The notes under the pieces were generated by a model. It ran no database searches and was not told the DNA's origin. It saw only the letters and a program-made list of their open reading frames with translations. This document shows positions 51,648 to 61,679 of a DNA stretch of 64,000 nucleotides, piece after piece (the first letter of the stretch is position 1; each line of letters opens with the position of its first letter). The DNA is from Diprion similis (lineage: Eukaryota; Arthropoda; Insecta; Hymenoptera; Diprionidae), in NCBI RefSeq assembly GCF_021155765.1, contig NC_060113.1, positions 5,719,001 to 5,783,000 of the forward strand. The letters are read 5' to 3'. The position numbers and the translations under genes were made by a program.

Positions 51648-52930
51648 ATGGCATTCAAGGTGAGCAATTACCGCATGCCTGTACAGTAATCCTCAATGGA
51701 ATCTGAATCGGAACGAGATATTTTTTAATGTTGTTAAAAATCTCGACGCGGACTTTATTTTGTGTTACATTTGTTCGTTGGAAGTTTTTTTTTTTTTTTT
51801 TGGGTCAAGGTTTTACGGAGCCTACTGAACAGAGTAACGATGTACGGACCTAACCGTGACGGGAAGTCGAACGTCGTTCAAAGATTTATAATATTCATGA
51901 TATCTGTGAAAGTGAATTCGTAAGCGTATCGACGCCGTGATTCATCTCGGGACAAATGATTTAGATCCGAATTAATTCTCTCTGACCGAATTGAGATCGT
52001 GAGATTACCCTAATTGTAAATTGAATATACAAAGAAATTTTGTGCCATAATATTGAATGTCTATCTATCGTCATAGCTAATAGAAAATTGAATATGTAAA
52101 CTGTTGATTAATTATATTGGACACAAAATTTTTGTTAATTTTTGTTTTTGAGAAATTTTATGATGTCAATAAAACTTCAACTATCGAAGACACAAGGCAT
52201 ATTATATGGATTCGTAGACATAATATTTTATTCCTGAATCACACATGATTTGCAAATAGGGTCAGAGAAATAAAAAATTGTGAGACTACGTGGCTAACAG
52301 ACTTCCTTCCACTTTCAGTTCGTCACCCTCTTCGCCCTCGTGGCCGCCGCCAACGCCGGAGTTCTGGCCCCCGCCCCCCTGGCCTACCACGCGGCCCCCG
52401 CCTACGCTCACGCCGTCCCAGCTTACGGCTACGCCGGAGCCCCCCTGGCCAAGGCGGTGGTAGCGAAGACCGTCGACGCTGATTACGACGCTCATCCTCA
52501 GTACAGCTACGCTTACGACGTCCAGGACTCGATCACCGGAGACAACAAGCAGCAGCACGAGACCCGCGACGGTGACGTCGTCCAGGGAAGCTACTCCCTC
52601 ATTGAATCCGACGGAACCCGACGTACCGTCGACTACACCGCTGATCCCGTCAACGGATTCAACGCCGTCGTCCACAAGGAACCCGCCGGCGTTGCCGTCA
52701 AGACCGTCGCTGCCCCCGTCGTCGCTAAGTACGCCGCCCCCGTCGCTCACGCCCCCCTCGCCTACGCCGCCCCCGTTGCTCACGCTCCCCTTTCTTACGC
52801 TGCCCCCGCTGCCCACGTGACCTACGCCGCCCCCGCCGTGGCTCACGCCGCCCCCCTTTCCTACTCCGCGTACGGCGCCCCCACGGCTCACGTCAGCTAC
52901 GCCGCCCCCGCCTACGCTTACCATCATTAA
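51648..52930 (+). CDS. CPR9: RR-2 cuticular protein, 207 aa
   Basis: A secreted cuticle protein and the first of the CPR-IR triplication. Exons are 51648-51659 (MAFK, donor GTGAGC) and 52319-52930 (acceptor TTTCAG), with a 659-bp intron. The leader is [16 protein letters not shown]-2 domain about 58-125: [55 protein letters not shown]. The tail carries [10 protein letters not shown](A/S) modules, AAHVTYAAP and the end AYAYHH. From about 52515 to just past the stop it aligns without indels to CPR10 (offset 3614), with about seven differences by eye; the 5' part is less alike, including an extra [14 protein letters not shown] segment. AATAAA is at 52978-52983. Confidence 0.95.
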
Positions 52931-52977
52931 GCCGAACCTAATTTTAATTAGTCATATTTAAAAGTGTATAGTTTTTA

Positions 52978-52983
52978 AATAAA
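52978..52983 (+). terminator. CPR9 poly(A) signal
   Basis: AATAAA about 48 nt beyond the stop. Confidence 0.78.
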
Positions 52984-52989
52984 AACGAA

Positions 52990-53720
52990 ATACTTGTCAT
53001 GTACATGCAATTGTTTAAGATTCATTCATTTTAAAAAAATGAAATTTCAACGGTCCAAATTAGTCGAAATGCGGTATAATTGCAGTGTCTAAATGAACTA
53101 TCCTCAAATTATTTCAAGATCTTTAAAAAACTCTATGGTGCTCTATACTATAGTGCGAAACTTTCTCGTAAGTTGGTTAAGCTAAGACAGCAAATAGATT
53201 TTGAGATAACAAGACATGGTGACTGGTGCATTGCACATCGGCAGAGAGTGCATCGTCAACGTCGGAAAAACGAACTTTTCTACAATTTCGTGACACCTGC
53301 TGGTCAGGCTGTTGCCCAGAAAAACGCCCAGGGTACACAAAAAATGTTGTCAATGATTCTACGCAACTTATTGAGAACATATAAAAGTTAACGAAAAATA
53401 CTATTGCCTGGAGACTCGTCAGCACATAGACTCTTGTGACTGACGTTACTGTATGACTCGAGCAGACTCGGCATTGTGAATATTAACTTCAATTATAATA
53501 ATAATATAATTTATAAAATGGAAATACAATGATCTATAAATGAAGGTAGTAGGTTGAAGAATATTGAGTTTGGTTTACAATACAGGAAAGATAAATGAAA
53601 TATATGAATACACAAAATGGAATGAATGTTTCGTATATTCACCTCAGAAATTAATTCATTTAGCGCGCACTATTTAAATTAGGTTACATCGTCACAGCAT
53701 TCTGATGTCGCTTTGATGGG
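52990..53720. other. Spacer between CPR9 and IR pseudogene 1
   Basis: No supported gene. A + strand frame (about 53083-53391) encodes a basic peptide containing RHGDWCIAHRQRVHRQRRKN, but it has no ATG start, promoter or domain that I recognise. The IR transmembrane region that would be expected here in a complete copy is absent. Confidence 0.55.
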
Positions 53721-53722
53721 TA

Positions 53723-54227
53723 TCAAGATCTTGATATCTGCTTGATATATAGAGGGTAACTCGATTCGGTTTGTTCGAGTTTGAATCTGTTGAATTTGCG
53801 AACATCCCACGTTTCTTTCCAACTACTTTCAGCTAGTGGATTCCACGCGAATTTCAACTGCAATTCGGTGAATTGGTTAAAAAACTCACAAAAGGTGATC
53901 ATCATGAATATATTTCCTTGAAACCTTGGTGGACTCAAGATTCAACGTCAAGAATGTCTGACAATGAACTGCCGCCTCATTACCTCAGCCCAAATAATTT
54001 CGCAAATTAAGCTGCCTCTGCGTGACAGAATAATGATTATTGCAGACTTCTTGGATTGATGCTAAGCAATAAACAATGAAAGTTTATCGTTAGTTCAAGC
54101 CATCGTTCTATTAAACTGTTCCGTAAACTGAAGAATCTTGCCTGAAGTAATTTGTCGCTTCAGCTAGCTTAGCTTGTAAAACGGTAAGTGAAAATATTGC
54201 AAGAATACCAAAAATAATTTTGCACAT
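53723..54227 (-). pseudogene. IR pseudogene 1 (truncated ionotropic receptor)
   Basis: A broken copy of the intact IR gene at 61680-63551, in the same orientation. It starts MCKIIFGILAIF at 54227 (intact: MCKIMFCVIVTF) but meets a stop after 38 codons (54111). Recognisable matches resume downstream in other frames: CAAGATTCAACGTC near 53935 and the segment FMMITFCEFFNQF..LKFAWNPLAE (intact: FMTVNVHDFFYKF..LKYAWNPRAE). About 140 codons are then missing before TWDVRKF (intact: TWGDHHF). It ends near 53723, before the first transmembrane segment, so no channel domain remains. Confidence 0.85.
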
Positions 54228-54325
54228 ACCGACGTTCCACTGTTCGATAACCGTAAATGGAATGAACATTTGACCAGGTACGAAATCAGGCGACATGACG
54301 TATTGGATAGAATTATCTTGACATC

Positions 54326-54416
54326 TGATTATGTTTACTTTCACCACGTTTTGAGAGTGTACAATCAGGCGTTGCCGACTCTCGACGGAATATTTGCACA
54401 CCGATTGTAGCAATTT
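54326..54416 (-). repeat. 91-bp block upstream of IR pseudogene 1, shared with the intact IR
   Basis: Aligns without gaps to 63651-63741 with about seven differences by eye. That is a closer match than the coding parts of the two copies. It contains TTTCACCACGTTTTGAGAGT. It may be an old promoter/5' UTR element. Confidence 0.82.
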
Positions 54417-55196
54417 GGATAGTGTAGTGATACTTTTAGAAGAAAATCACGCAATAAGTTGTAACGATGTTTGACTATGAATCTATAATCACGCTGTTGA
54501 ATTTTTCTGTATCGTTATTCGTTTATGCAGCAAATTCGGAAAGAAAAGAAATCCAGATTTTCCATAAAAATCATCAATTAATTATGAATCGATACAGACA
54601 ATCCAAATTTTGTTCTTGACTTATTCTCTTCATTCTTCAAAAATTTGATACTGTTATAAATCAGTAAGAAGATTCAAACTCATCTCAGTTTTATATAATT
54701 AACTTCTTTGCATGAAATTTTCACTCGATATCATACGTAGAACGAAAATGATGATGTGCCGTAGTTTATCGAGGTAATTTTACTTAAATGAAGCATAACT
54801 TGCGGTAAAGATATGCGGCTGACCTTACAACCCAAGGCACTGTAGAATCCGAGGTTACAGTCCGAGAAAAACGTTTGCATCTTAATTTAATGCAAAGTCT
54901 AAATCAACTGTAATTTTCAACATGAGCACCAAATTTAAAAGTCAAATCTCACGTATCAATTGCAAATAAATATTAGTTTCACCGTCCGAAAAATAGTTTA
55001 CTGCTTTAGCTAGGATGCTTAATTAGGATCACTGTACTATAGGTACAAGTCTTTGTTGATTTCAACGTGATATAATAACTAGTGACTCCACAATCAAGCG
55101 TTAACGGTTGCATTGTGTCTATGCCTAGCGGTGTTGATTGATATTATGTCAGGTGAAAGAATTCAAGCTGCAGGGTGAGCACGCGGGTACCCGGTT

Positions 55197-56145
55197 ACGA
55201 AGAGGGGATAGAGAAAGACTGCAACCCATCGGCGAATGGGAAAGAGGATACATATCCAGTTTTGGGTGAACGCCTGAGAGGGGCGCGGCCTTGCGATGCA
55301 AAATTCCGGTTCCATTCGTCGGTATAAAAGACCTACCGCAACTCCGAACTGTATCAGTAATCCGCAAGACGTTACAGCAGCCATGGCATTCAAGGTGAGC
55401 GATTTTCACGTCTCTGTCATACTCGATACAGCGTCGATCGGTACTTTTGTCCCAATCGACTACCGTTTATACAAACACAACCGAACAATTTTTGCTTTTT
55501 CACTCTATTTTATTTTATCACTGCTGAAAATGTTATTCGACTAAAAATTCTGAATACATTATTGTGCAGAAGAGATATTGAGTAGAAATATAACCGTTCA
55601 ACCCTCGAATACTATTGACAAGTCTTTTGAATCTGCCTATTTCTTGTCGCCATGATGTCACAGTTGATGTCGCAACTATTAGATGTAATTAGAATTTTAT
55701 TGCGCTAATTACTCTATTATTTCAAAGGCAAGTCTGTAGTGCTTTCCATATCAAAATAGCCTCGAGAATATTATTCTATTCGTATAAAATGTATATTCAC
55801 CCTTTTTCCCATCTGGATATCTATTCAAGAACGTAGAGCTTAGATTTGTACACAATATTTCATTCGTAAATCAGAAATTATTTACAAATACAATCATACG
55901 ATTAAGAAATGGCGAAACTCAGAATAGATTTCTCAAAGAGACTCTTTCGCTTTCAGTTCGTCGCCCTCTTCGCCCTCGTGGCCGCCGCCAACGCCGGAGT
56001 TCTGGCCCCCGCCCCCCTGGCCTACCACGCGGCCCCCGCCTACGGCTACGCCGCCCCGATCGCCAAGGCCGTCGTCACCAAGACCGTCGACGCCGACTAC
56101 GACCCGAACCCCCAGTACAGCTACTCCTACGACGTCCAGGACTCG
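55197..56145 (+). repeat. Near-identical direct repeat, copy 1 (CPR10 promoter-intron-5' exon)
   Basis: Matches 59442-60390 at a constant offset of 4245 with only about three differences seen by eye (all in the intron region), while the flanking DNA of the two copies is much more diverged. Confidence 0.9.
55323..55358 (+). promoter_or_regulatory. CPR10 core and proximal promoter
   Basis: TATAAAAG at 55323-55330 and TCAGT at 55354-55358. The conserved TTTTGGGTGAACG..GAGGGGCGCGGCCT block is at about 55260-55289. Confidence 0.82.
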
Positions 56146-56544
56146 ATCACCGGAGACAACAAGCAGCAGCACGAGACCCGCAACGGCGACGTCGTCCAGG
56201 GAAGCTACTCCCTTATTGAATCCGACGGAACCCGACGTATCGTCGACTACACCGCTGATCCCGTCAACGGATTCAACGCCGTCGTCCACAAGGAACCCGC
56301 CGGCGTTGCCGTCAAGACCGTCGCTGCCCCCGTCGTCGCTAAGTACGCCGCCCCCGTCGCTCACGCCCCCCTCGCCTACGCCGCCCCCGTTGCTCACGCT
56401 CCCCTCTCTTACGCTGCCCCCGCTGCCCACGTGACCTACGCTGCCCCCGCCGTCGCTCACGCCGCCCCCCTTTCCTACTCCGCGTACGGCGCCCCCACGG
56501 CTCACGTCAGCTACGCCGCCCCCGCCTACGCTTACCATCATTAA
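55383..56544 (+). CDS. CPR10: RR-2 cuticular protein, 199 aa
   Basis: A secreted cuticle protein. Exons are 55383-55394 (MAFK, donor GTGAGC) and 55957-56544 (acceptor TTTCAG), with a 562-bp intron. The frame stays open from an ATG in the intron (55909), but that reading adds a charged, non-hydrophobic N-terminus and is less likely. The leader is [16 protein letters not shown]-2 domain about 51-118: [55 protein letters not shown]. The tail has [10 protein letters not shown] modules and ends AYAYHH. The gene is a mosaic: promoter to mid-domain like CPR11, remainder like CPR9. AATAAA is at 56592-56597. Confidence 0.95.
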
Positions 56545-56591
56545 GCCGAACATTTTTGTAACTCGTATAATATTTAAAATGTATAGTTCTT

Positions 56592-56597
56592 AATAAA
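56592..56597 (+). terminator. CPR10 poly(A) signal
   Basis: AATAAA about 48 nt beyond the stop. Confidence 0.78.
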
Positions 56598-56599
56598 AA

Positions 56600-58110
56600 C
56601 GAGATAAATCTTACATATACTTGATGTTATTTGACATATATTCATTTGCGTTTATTTTCGATCCTCAAGTTCCATCTACTCACAAATTAACTGCGCTACT
56701 GGAAACAGTTTGTACTAACGAAAATTGTTGTGAATATAGGCGTTATTAGAAAAGCAGTTGATTCATGCGGATTTATGTGCCGATGAGACAGTGCGTTAAT
56801 TGATTTCGATCGATATTTCATCAAGATATAATACATGTGTTAAATATTCAACGTATTCAACGAGTCAACAATATTTTTTTCTCACAAAATTCACAAGAAA
56901 GAAAATAAATAAGCTTCTATACCTTGAAAGGTTAACCACTTCTAAAATGCTTCTCCTTATCACGTGATAATCAAACCTTTTGCATAATTATCTAACGGTT
57001 TGTTCCAAAAATGGAATATGATAGGTACTTCTGGTTTGTTACTGTCCTTTTATTTTTATCCTGCCCCGTACGCACTCATTATCACTCAAGATTTCGAGTG
57101 CACACGCAGACACGCTACTCGCAATTTAACTCTTGCACCTTCCTTAGTTTCACACAGTTTGTCGATCACGAAGTCACGTCCAGTGCGTATTTTTTATCAA
57201 GTATACTTCGATTCCAACTCTCGTTGAAGCAATTTCCATTTTTCATTGCTCACATGCGACAAGTCAATCCTGATTCCATGCTTCGAATTATAGTTCCAAA
57301 CGTTGGTAAACAAAGTCTAACCCATTTCATACAATTCGACAATTCCACTTTCATCATTGTAAATAAAAAGTAGTTAAATTGACATATTGACTTCGCATAG
57401 AAGCAGCTCGATATCCGGTCAATCCGAACTAGACATTCTACTGACTTGATGATTGGGACTGATTGTCCCAATAATTGTTCATTGACAATTTTTGTGAATT
57501 TTCATGAAAATCGGCAATTATGTGGTAGGTAACTTGTCGGATTGCAATTTCCATGGTAACTTTTGCTCTCTACGCTCCTATAATGGCTGTGGAATTTTTT
57601 CAGATTCTTACGATGAGAATTGTTACGCAACGAGCTTTCCAAAAAACATCACTTTTGGACGTTATTTTAAATAATAACTGGACACATGTGGAACGTAACT
57701 GATTGGAACCCAGTGAAAACCACTTGTTTTATGGAGCTTCATAATGAGTTCAAGTTTCAAGTAAATCGAAAAAGTTTAGAGTTTCACAGACGTGTCCCCT
57801 TAACGTAAGATTTTGAAAAAAAAATTATATTTTTTTGCCAAAGTTTGGCGATGGACACTTTTAAATAACACGGTAAGAAAAATTATTGTAGTTTCATTTC
57901 TGTTCTTAAAAATCGGTTTTCCACATGAAATTCATAATGAAAGTGTTTTTTTTTTTTATCCCGTTTACTCCTAAGAAATGGGAAAAAAATCAGCATTCAT
58001 TAATTTTGAATTTGACTACTGAAAATAAAAAAAATAATAATCGAATAAAGGGTTTGTTTCAAAAATCTCGAAAACCGTTTGAGATAAGAAGCTAAAAAAA
58101 AAACCGGTTA
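56600..58110. other. Spacer between CPR10 and IR pseudogene 2
   Basis: No firm gene. A + strand frame at 57011-57373 (120 codons) has ATG followed by a hydrophobic stretch (YFWFVTVLLFLSCPV) that resembles a leader, but nothing further is recognisable. The IR channel region is not found here on the minus strand. Confidence 0.5.
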
Positions 58111-58117
58111 TACCCTT

Positions 58118-58960
58118 TCAACGAAAACTCCGAAAAGTTAAGTTTATTTGACAAACGACAATTATTATAACGGTCATTAGATAAGCGATCGTCAATATAG
58201 GACAATTCTCATCGATACAGGGGACAAAAAACAATTCGATTTGTTCTTCTGACTTGAACGAGGTAGAAATATTATTCAGTCGTAATTTGAATCCGCTGAA
58301 TTGTCGATCATCCCACATTTCGCAGACCTACATGGAGTTTTTTTACAGCACAAGCTCGTCGTTTGTGAAATTAATGGAATCTGTCGTGACTCTCACGCAG
58401 CTCTTGAAGTAGGTCATCATGAAGCCGAACTGCATACCGGGTTTTTTTAGTCTTCCCCTTTCCACAGGTATCCGTTCATTTTCTAGAGTTTGTAAGAAAA
58501 CATTTTACAAATTCAGTAACTCCTGCATAAGAAAATGATCGTTAAGCTGTCCTGTGAAATTGAAGAACTCTATAGATGCAATCGTTCATTGAAGACCGTT
58601 TCTAGCTGAGCGTCGTTTGGATTAAAATCGGTGAAAATGAGATGTTCTAGATGTTTAGATGTCACGTGAAATTCAGTCGAAATTCAGTGAATTGGTAAAA
58701 AAAAAAAAAAAAAGAAAATGAACTAACAAACGTTGAACCTTATAAAAATGACAGACTTAAACTAGCCCGCTCTAAATCAGTCTTTTATTTTCTTTGGTAA
58801 CAAGATCCTTCGTGGATTCGAGATTCAACGTCAAGAATGTCGGAGAATGAACTGAGGCCTTCATTAGCTCTTCCAAAATTTTAAATTAGCCTGTATTCCT
58901 GTATCATTATACTTTCACACAGCAATCTCTGAATCGTCGAATCGCCCTTTCTTAAAATCA
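58118..58960 (-). pseudogene. IR pseudogene 2 (truncated ionotropic receptor)
   Basis: A second decayed minus-strand IR. From 5' to 3' on the minus strand I can align: a segment near 58810-58870 with TCAACGTCAAGAATGTC, as in pseudogene 1; a segment at about 58600-58730 matching the intact gene around 63061-63170; and a stretch from 58318 reading MWDDRQFSGFKLRLNNIS (intact: TWGDHHFSGYELWLNYMP) into the pre-M1 region. Frames are broken between these blocks and an A run interrupts at about 58699. It stops at about the start of the first transmembrane segment, close to where pseudogene 1 ends. Confidence 0.8.
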
Positions 58961-59441
58961 GAAATGATTAAGCGGTATATAAGCTTTACTTTTGCTTACT
59001 ATAATCGAAAACGGAAATTCTGATGTGCATAGCTTATGGAGATCCCTTTACCTAAACCAATTGAGCTAAATTTAAAGTAATTAAGGTTTTCTTGGCCAAG
59101 TAGACACAAGGCTGAATTTACAACCCAAGACACCGAAGAAGCCGAGTTCTCATTCTATCAAAAGTTCAAATCGACTAATCGACGTCAACAATTATTCATA
59201 CGATCGAGCAACAAATTTCAAACTCCATTCTAGGATCTGGTGACTAATTAACAAAAACTGTATTCACTAAAATATCCAAGTACTTAATGCTATCAACGTG
59301 ATATAATGATACGAATAACTTGAGAGATTTTATATCAATGATAAAGCCAGATGGATCCATTACGTCTACGCCCGGCAGTGCAAGTATAATTATGTCAGGC
59401 GAAAGAATTCAAGCTGAAGGGTGAGCATGCGGGTGCCGCTT

Positions 59442-60390
59442 ACGAAGAGGGGATAGAGAAAGACTGCAACCCATCGGCGAATGGGAAAGAGGATACATAT
59501 CCAGTTTTGGGTGAACGCCTGAGAGGGGCGCGGCCTTGCGATGCAAAATTCCGGTTCCATTCGTCGGTATAAAAGACCTACCGCAACTCCGAACTGTATC
59601 AGTAATCCGCAAGACGTTACAGCAGCCATGGCATTCAAGGTGAGCGATTTTCACGTCTCTGTCATACTCGATACAGCGTCGATCGGTACTTTTGTCTCAA
59701 TCGACTACCGTTTATACAAACACAACCGAACAATTTTTGCTTTTTCACTCTATTTTATTTTATCACTGCTGAAAATGTTATTCGACTAAAAATTCTGAAT
59801 ACATTATTGTGCAGAAGAGATATTGAGTAGAAATATAACCGTTCAACCCTCGAATACTATTGACAAGTCTTTTGAATCTGCCTATTTCTTGTCGCCATGA
59901 TGTCACAGTTGATGTCGCAACTATTAGATGTAATTAGAATTTTATTGCGCTAATTACTCTATTATTTCAAAGGCAAGCCTGTAGTGCTTTCCATATCAAA
60001 ATAGCCTCGAGAATATTATTCTATTCGTATAAAATGTATATTCACCCTTTTTCCCATCTGGATATCTATTCAAGAACGTAGAGCTTAGATTTGTACACAA
60101 TATTTCATTCGTAAATCAGAAATTATTTACAAATACAATCATACGATTAAGAAATGGCGAAACTCAGAATAGATTTCTCAAAGAGACTCTTTTGCTTTCA
60201 GTTCGTCGCCCTCTTCGCCCTCGTGGCCGCCGCCAACGCCGGAGTTCTGGCCCCCGCCCCCCTGGCCTACCACGCGGCCCCCGCCTACGGCTACGCCGCC
60301 CCGATCGCCAAGGCCGTCGTCACCAAGACCGTCGACGCCGACTACGACCCGAACCCCCAGTACAGCTACTCCTACGACGTCCAGGACTCG
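59442..60390 (+). repeat. Near-identical direct repeat, copy 2 (CPR11 promoter-intron-5' exon)
   Basis: Partner of 55197-56145. The equal 562-bp introns differ at about three positions (for example CCCAATCG against CTCAATCG). The identity stops abruptly within the RR-2 domain at GACTCG. Confidence 0.9.
59568..59603 (+). promoter_or_regulatory. CPR11 core and proximal promoter
   Basis: TATAAAAG at 59568-59575 and TCAGT at 59599-59603. The upstream GGGTGAACGCCTGAGAGGGG block at about 59508 is the same as in CPR10. Confidence 0.82.
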
Positions 60391-60843
60391 CTAACCGGGG
60401 ACAACAAGGAGCAGCACGAGACCCGCGACGGAGACGTCGTCCACGGTGGATACTCGCTCATCGAAGCTGACGGAACCCGCCGCATCGTCGACTACACCGC
60501 CGACCCCGTTAACGGATTCAACGCCGTCGTCCGCAAAGAGGGCGCTGCCGTCGCCGTCAAGACCGTCGCTGCCCCCGTCGTGGCCAAGTACGCCGCCCCC
60601 ATTGCCCACGCTCCACTCGCCTACGCCGCCCCGGTTGCTCACGCTCCCCTTTCTTACGCCGCTCCTTTCGCCAAGTACGCCGCTCCCATCGCTCACGCTC
60701 CCCTTTCTTACGCCGCCCCCGCTGCCCACGTGACCTACGCCGCCCCCGCCGTCGCTCACGCCACCCCCCTTTCCTACTCAGGGTACGCCGCCCCCACAGC
60801 TCACGTCAGCTACGCTGCCCCCGGCTACGCTTACCATCATTAG
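59628..60843 (+). CDS. CPR11: RR-2 cuticular protein, 217 aa
   Basis: A secreted cuticle protein. Exons are 59628-59639 (MAFK) and 60202-60843, with a 562-bp intron. The leader and spacer are identical to CPR10. RR-2 domain about 51-118, diverging after [46 protein letters not shown] replaces the GSY found in the other ten copies. The tail is 18 residues longer than in CPR10 through one added module, [18 protein letters not shown], and ends GYAYHH. AATAAA is at 60891-60896. The next feature, on the opposite strand, is the intact IR, so the two genes converge. Confidence 0.95.
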
Positions 60844-60890
60844 ATCGAACCTTCTTGTAATTAGTAATGTTTAAGACTGCATAATTTCCG

Positions 60891-60896
60891 AATAAA
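60891..60896 (+). terminator. CPR11 poly(A) signal
   Basis: AATAAA about 48 nt beyond the stop. Confidence 0.78.
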
Positions 60897-60899
60897 ATA

Positions 60900-61670
60900 A
60901 GATATCATGAAATTATCATTGTTTATTGAAGATCAATTCGCTCCACCTTTATTTTCTACCCACAAATTTCGTATAATCACACACAAACTGCACACGATAC
61001 TGGGTATGATTGATTTTAAGCATATCGTTTTGGATACACACTATTAACAACTAGTCTCCCGGACACTACCGGGACACGACAGCCGATGACGCCTCCCGTT
61101 CTGGAGTCAGGTCACCAAGCACCTATTACGGGTTCATACTTAGAGTATACGTATAGTACATAGAGACAGCCAATTCTATTCTGTCCCATAAGTGGTGAGC
61201 GTATAAAGGATAGATATGGTAGCACGAGATCCTTTCTCTGTCTCACAAAATTTGATTGGTCGGTTCAAAATAGTCACGTTACTACGTCAGAGCTGCACCA
61301 AGCGATGCTGTAAGGGTGCAATCTGCAGCATTATTTAACGATTTCATGGAAACTTGGAAAGTGAAAGCTATAAGTAGTATTGGTGTCAAATAATGCCCAG
61401 AAACTGAATGAAATTCAACGATAGGCTGTTGATAAGTAATTTCCATCCAATTCAAAAAGACCAAAGTATAACCAATGGATCAAATCAATTACTTGAACAT
61501 AATTTTTTTTATACTTCGGGATTGTAAAAAAATCCAATTAATAATTGCTTAATTTAAAAGCGGAGTAAATCGTAATGAGCTGTAGTTTGCAAAAGAGAGA
61601 GAAAAAATTCTAAAAGATGACATTTAAATAATTATATCATCATGGATACTCAATAATTAACCGTAAACAC
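60900..61670. other. Convergent spacer CPR11-IR
   Basis: No gene seen. It contains a short CCCGG..CCGGG hairpin near 61052 and would include the 3' UTR of the IR gene. Confidence 0.55.
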
Positions 61671-61679
61671 AGGCCAACG

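Noticed and set aside
53177-53425. 82-codon minus frame with a hydrophobic start as the missing IR C-terminus
   Set aside because: It does not match M1, the pore loop, M3 or M4 of the intact IR, and an opposing frame covers the same bases.
55909-55956. In-frame ATG inside the intron extending CPR10 (also CPR1 at 9398, CPR8 at 47480, CPR7 at 44330, CPR11 at 60154) as the true start
   Set aside because: Each bypasses a clean acceptor, gives a charged N-terminus without a leader, and ignores the TATA-initiator-ATG-donor set upstream that is shared by all eleven genes. The conservation in CPR10/11 and CPR7/8 is explained by duplication or conversion of the intron.
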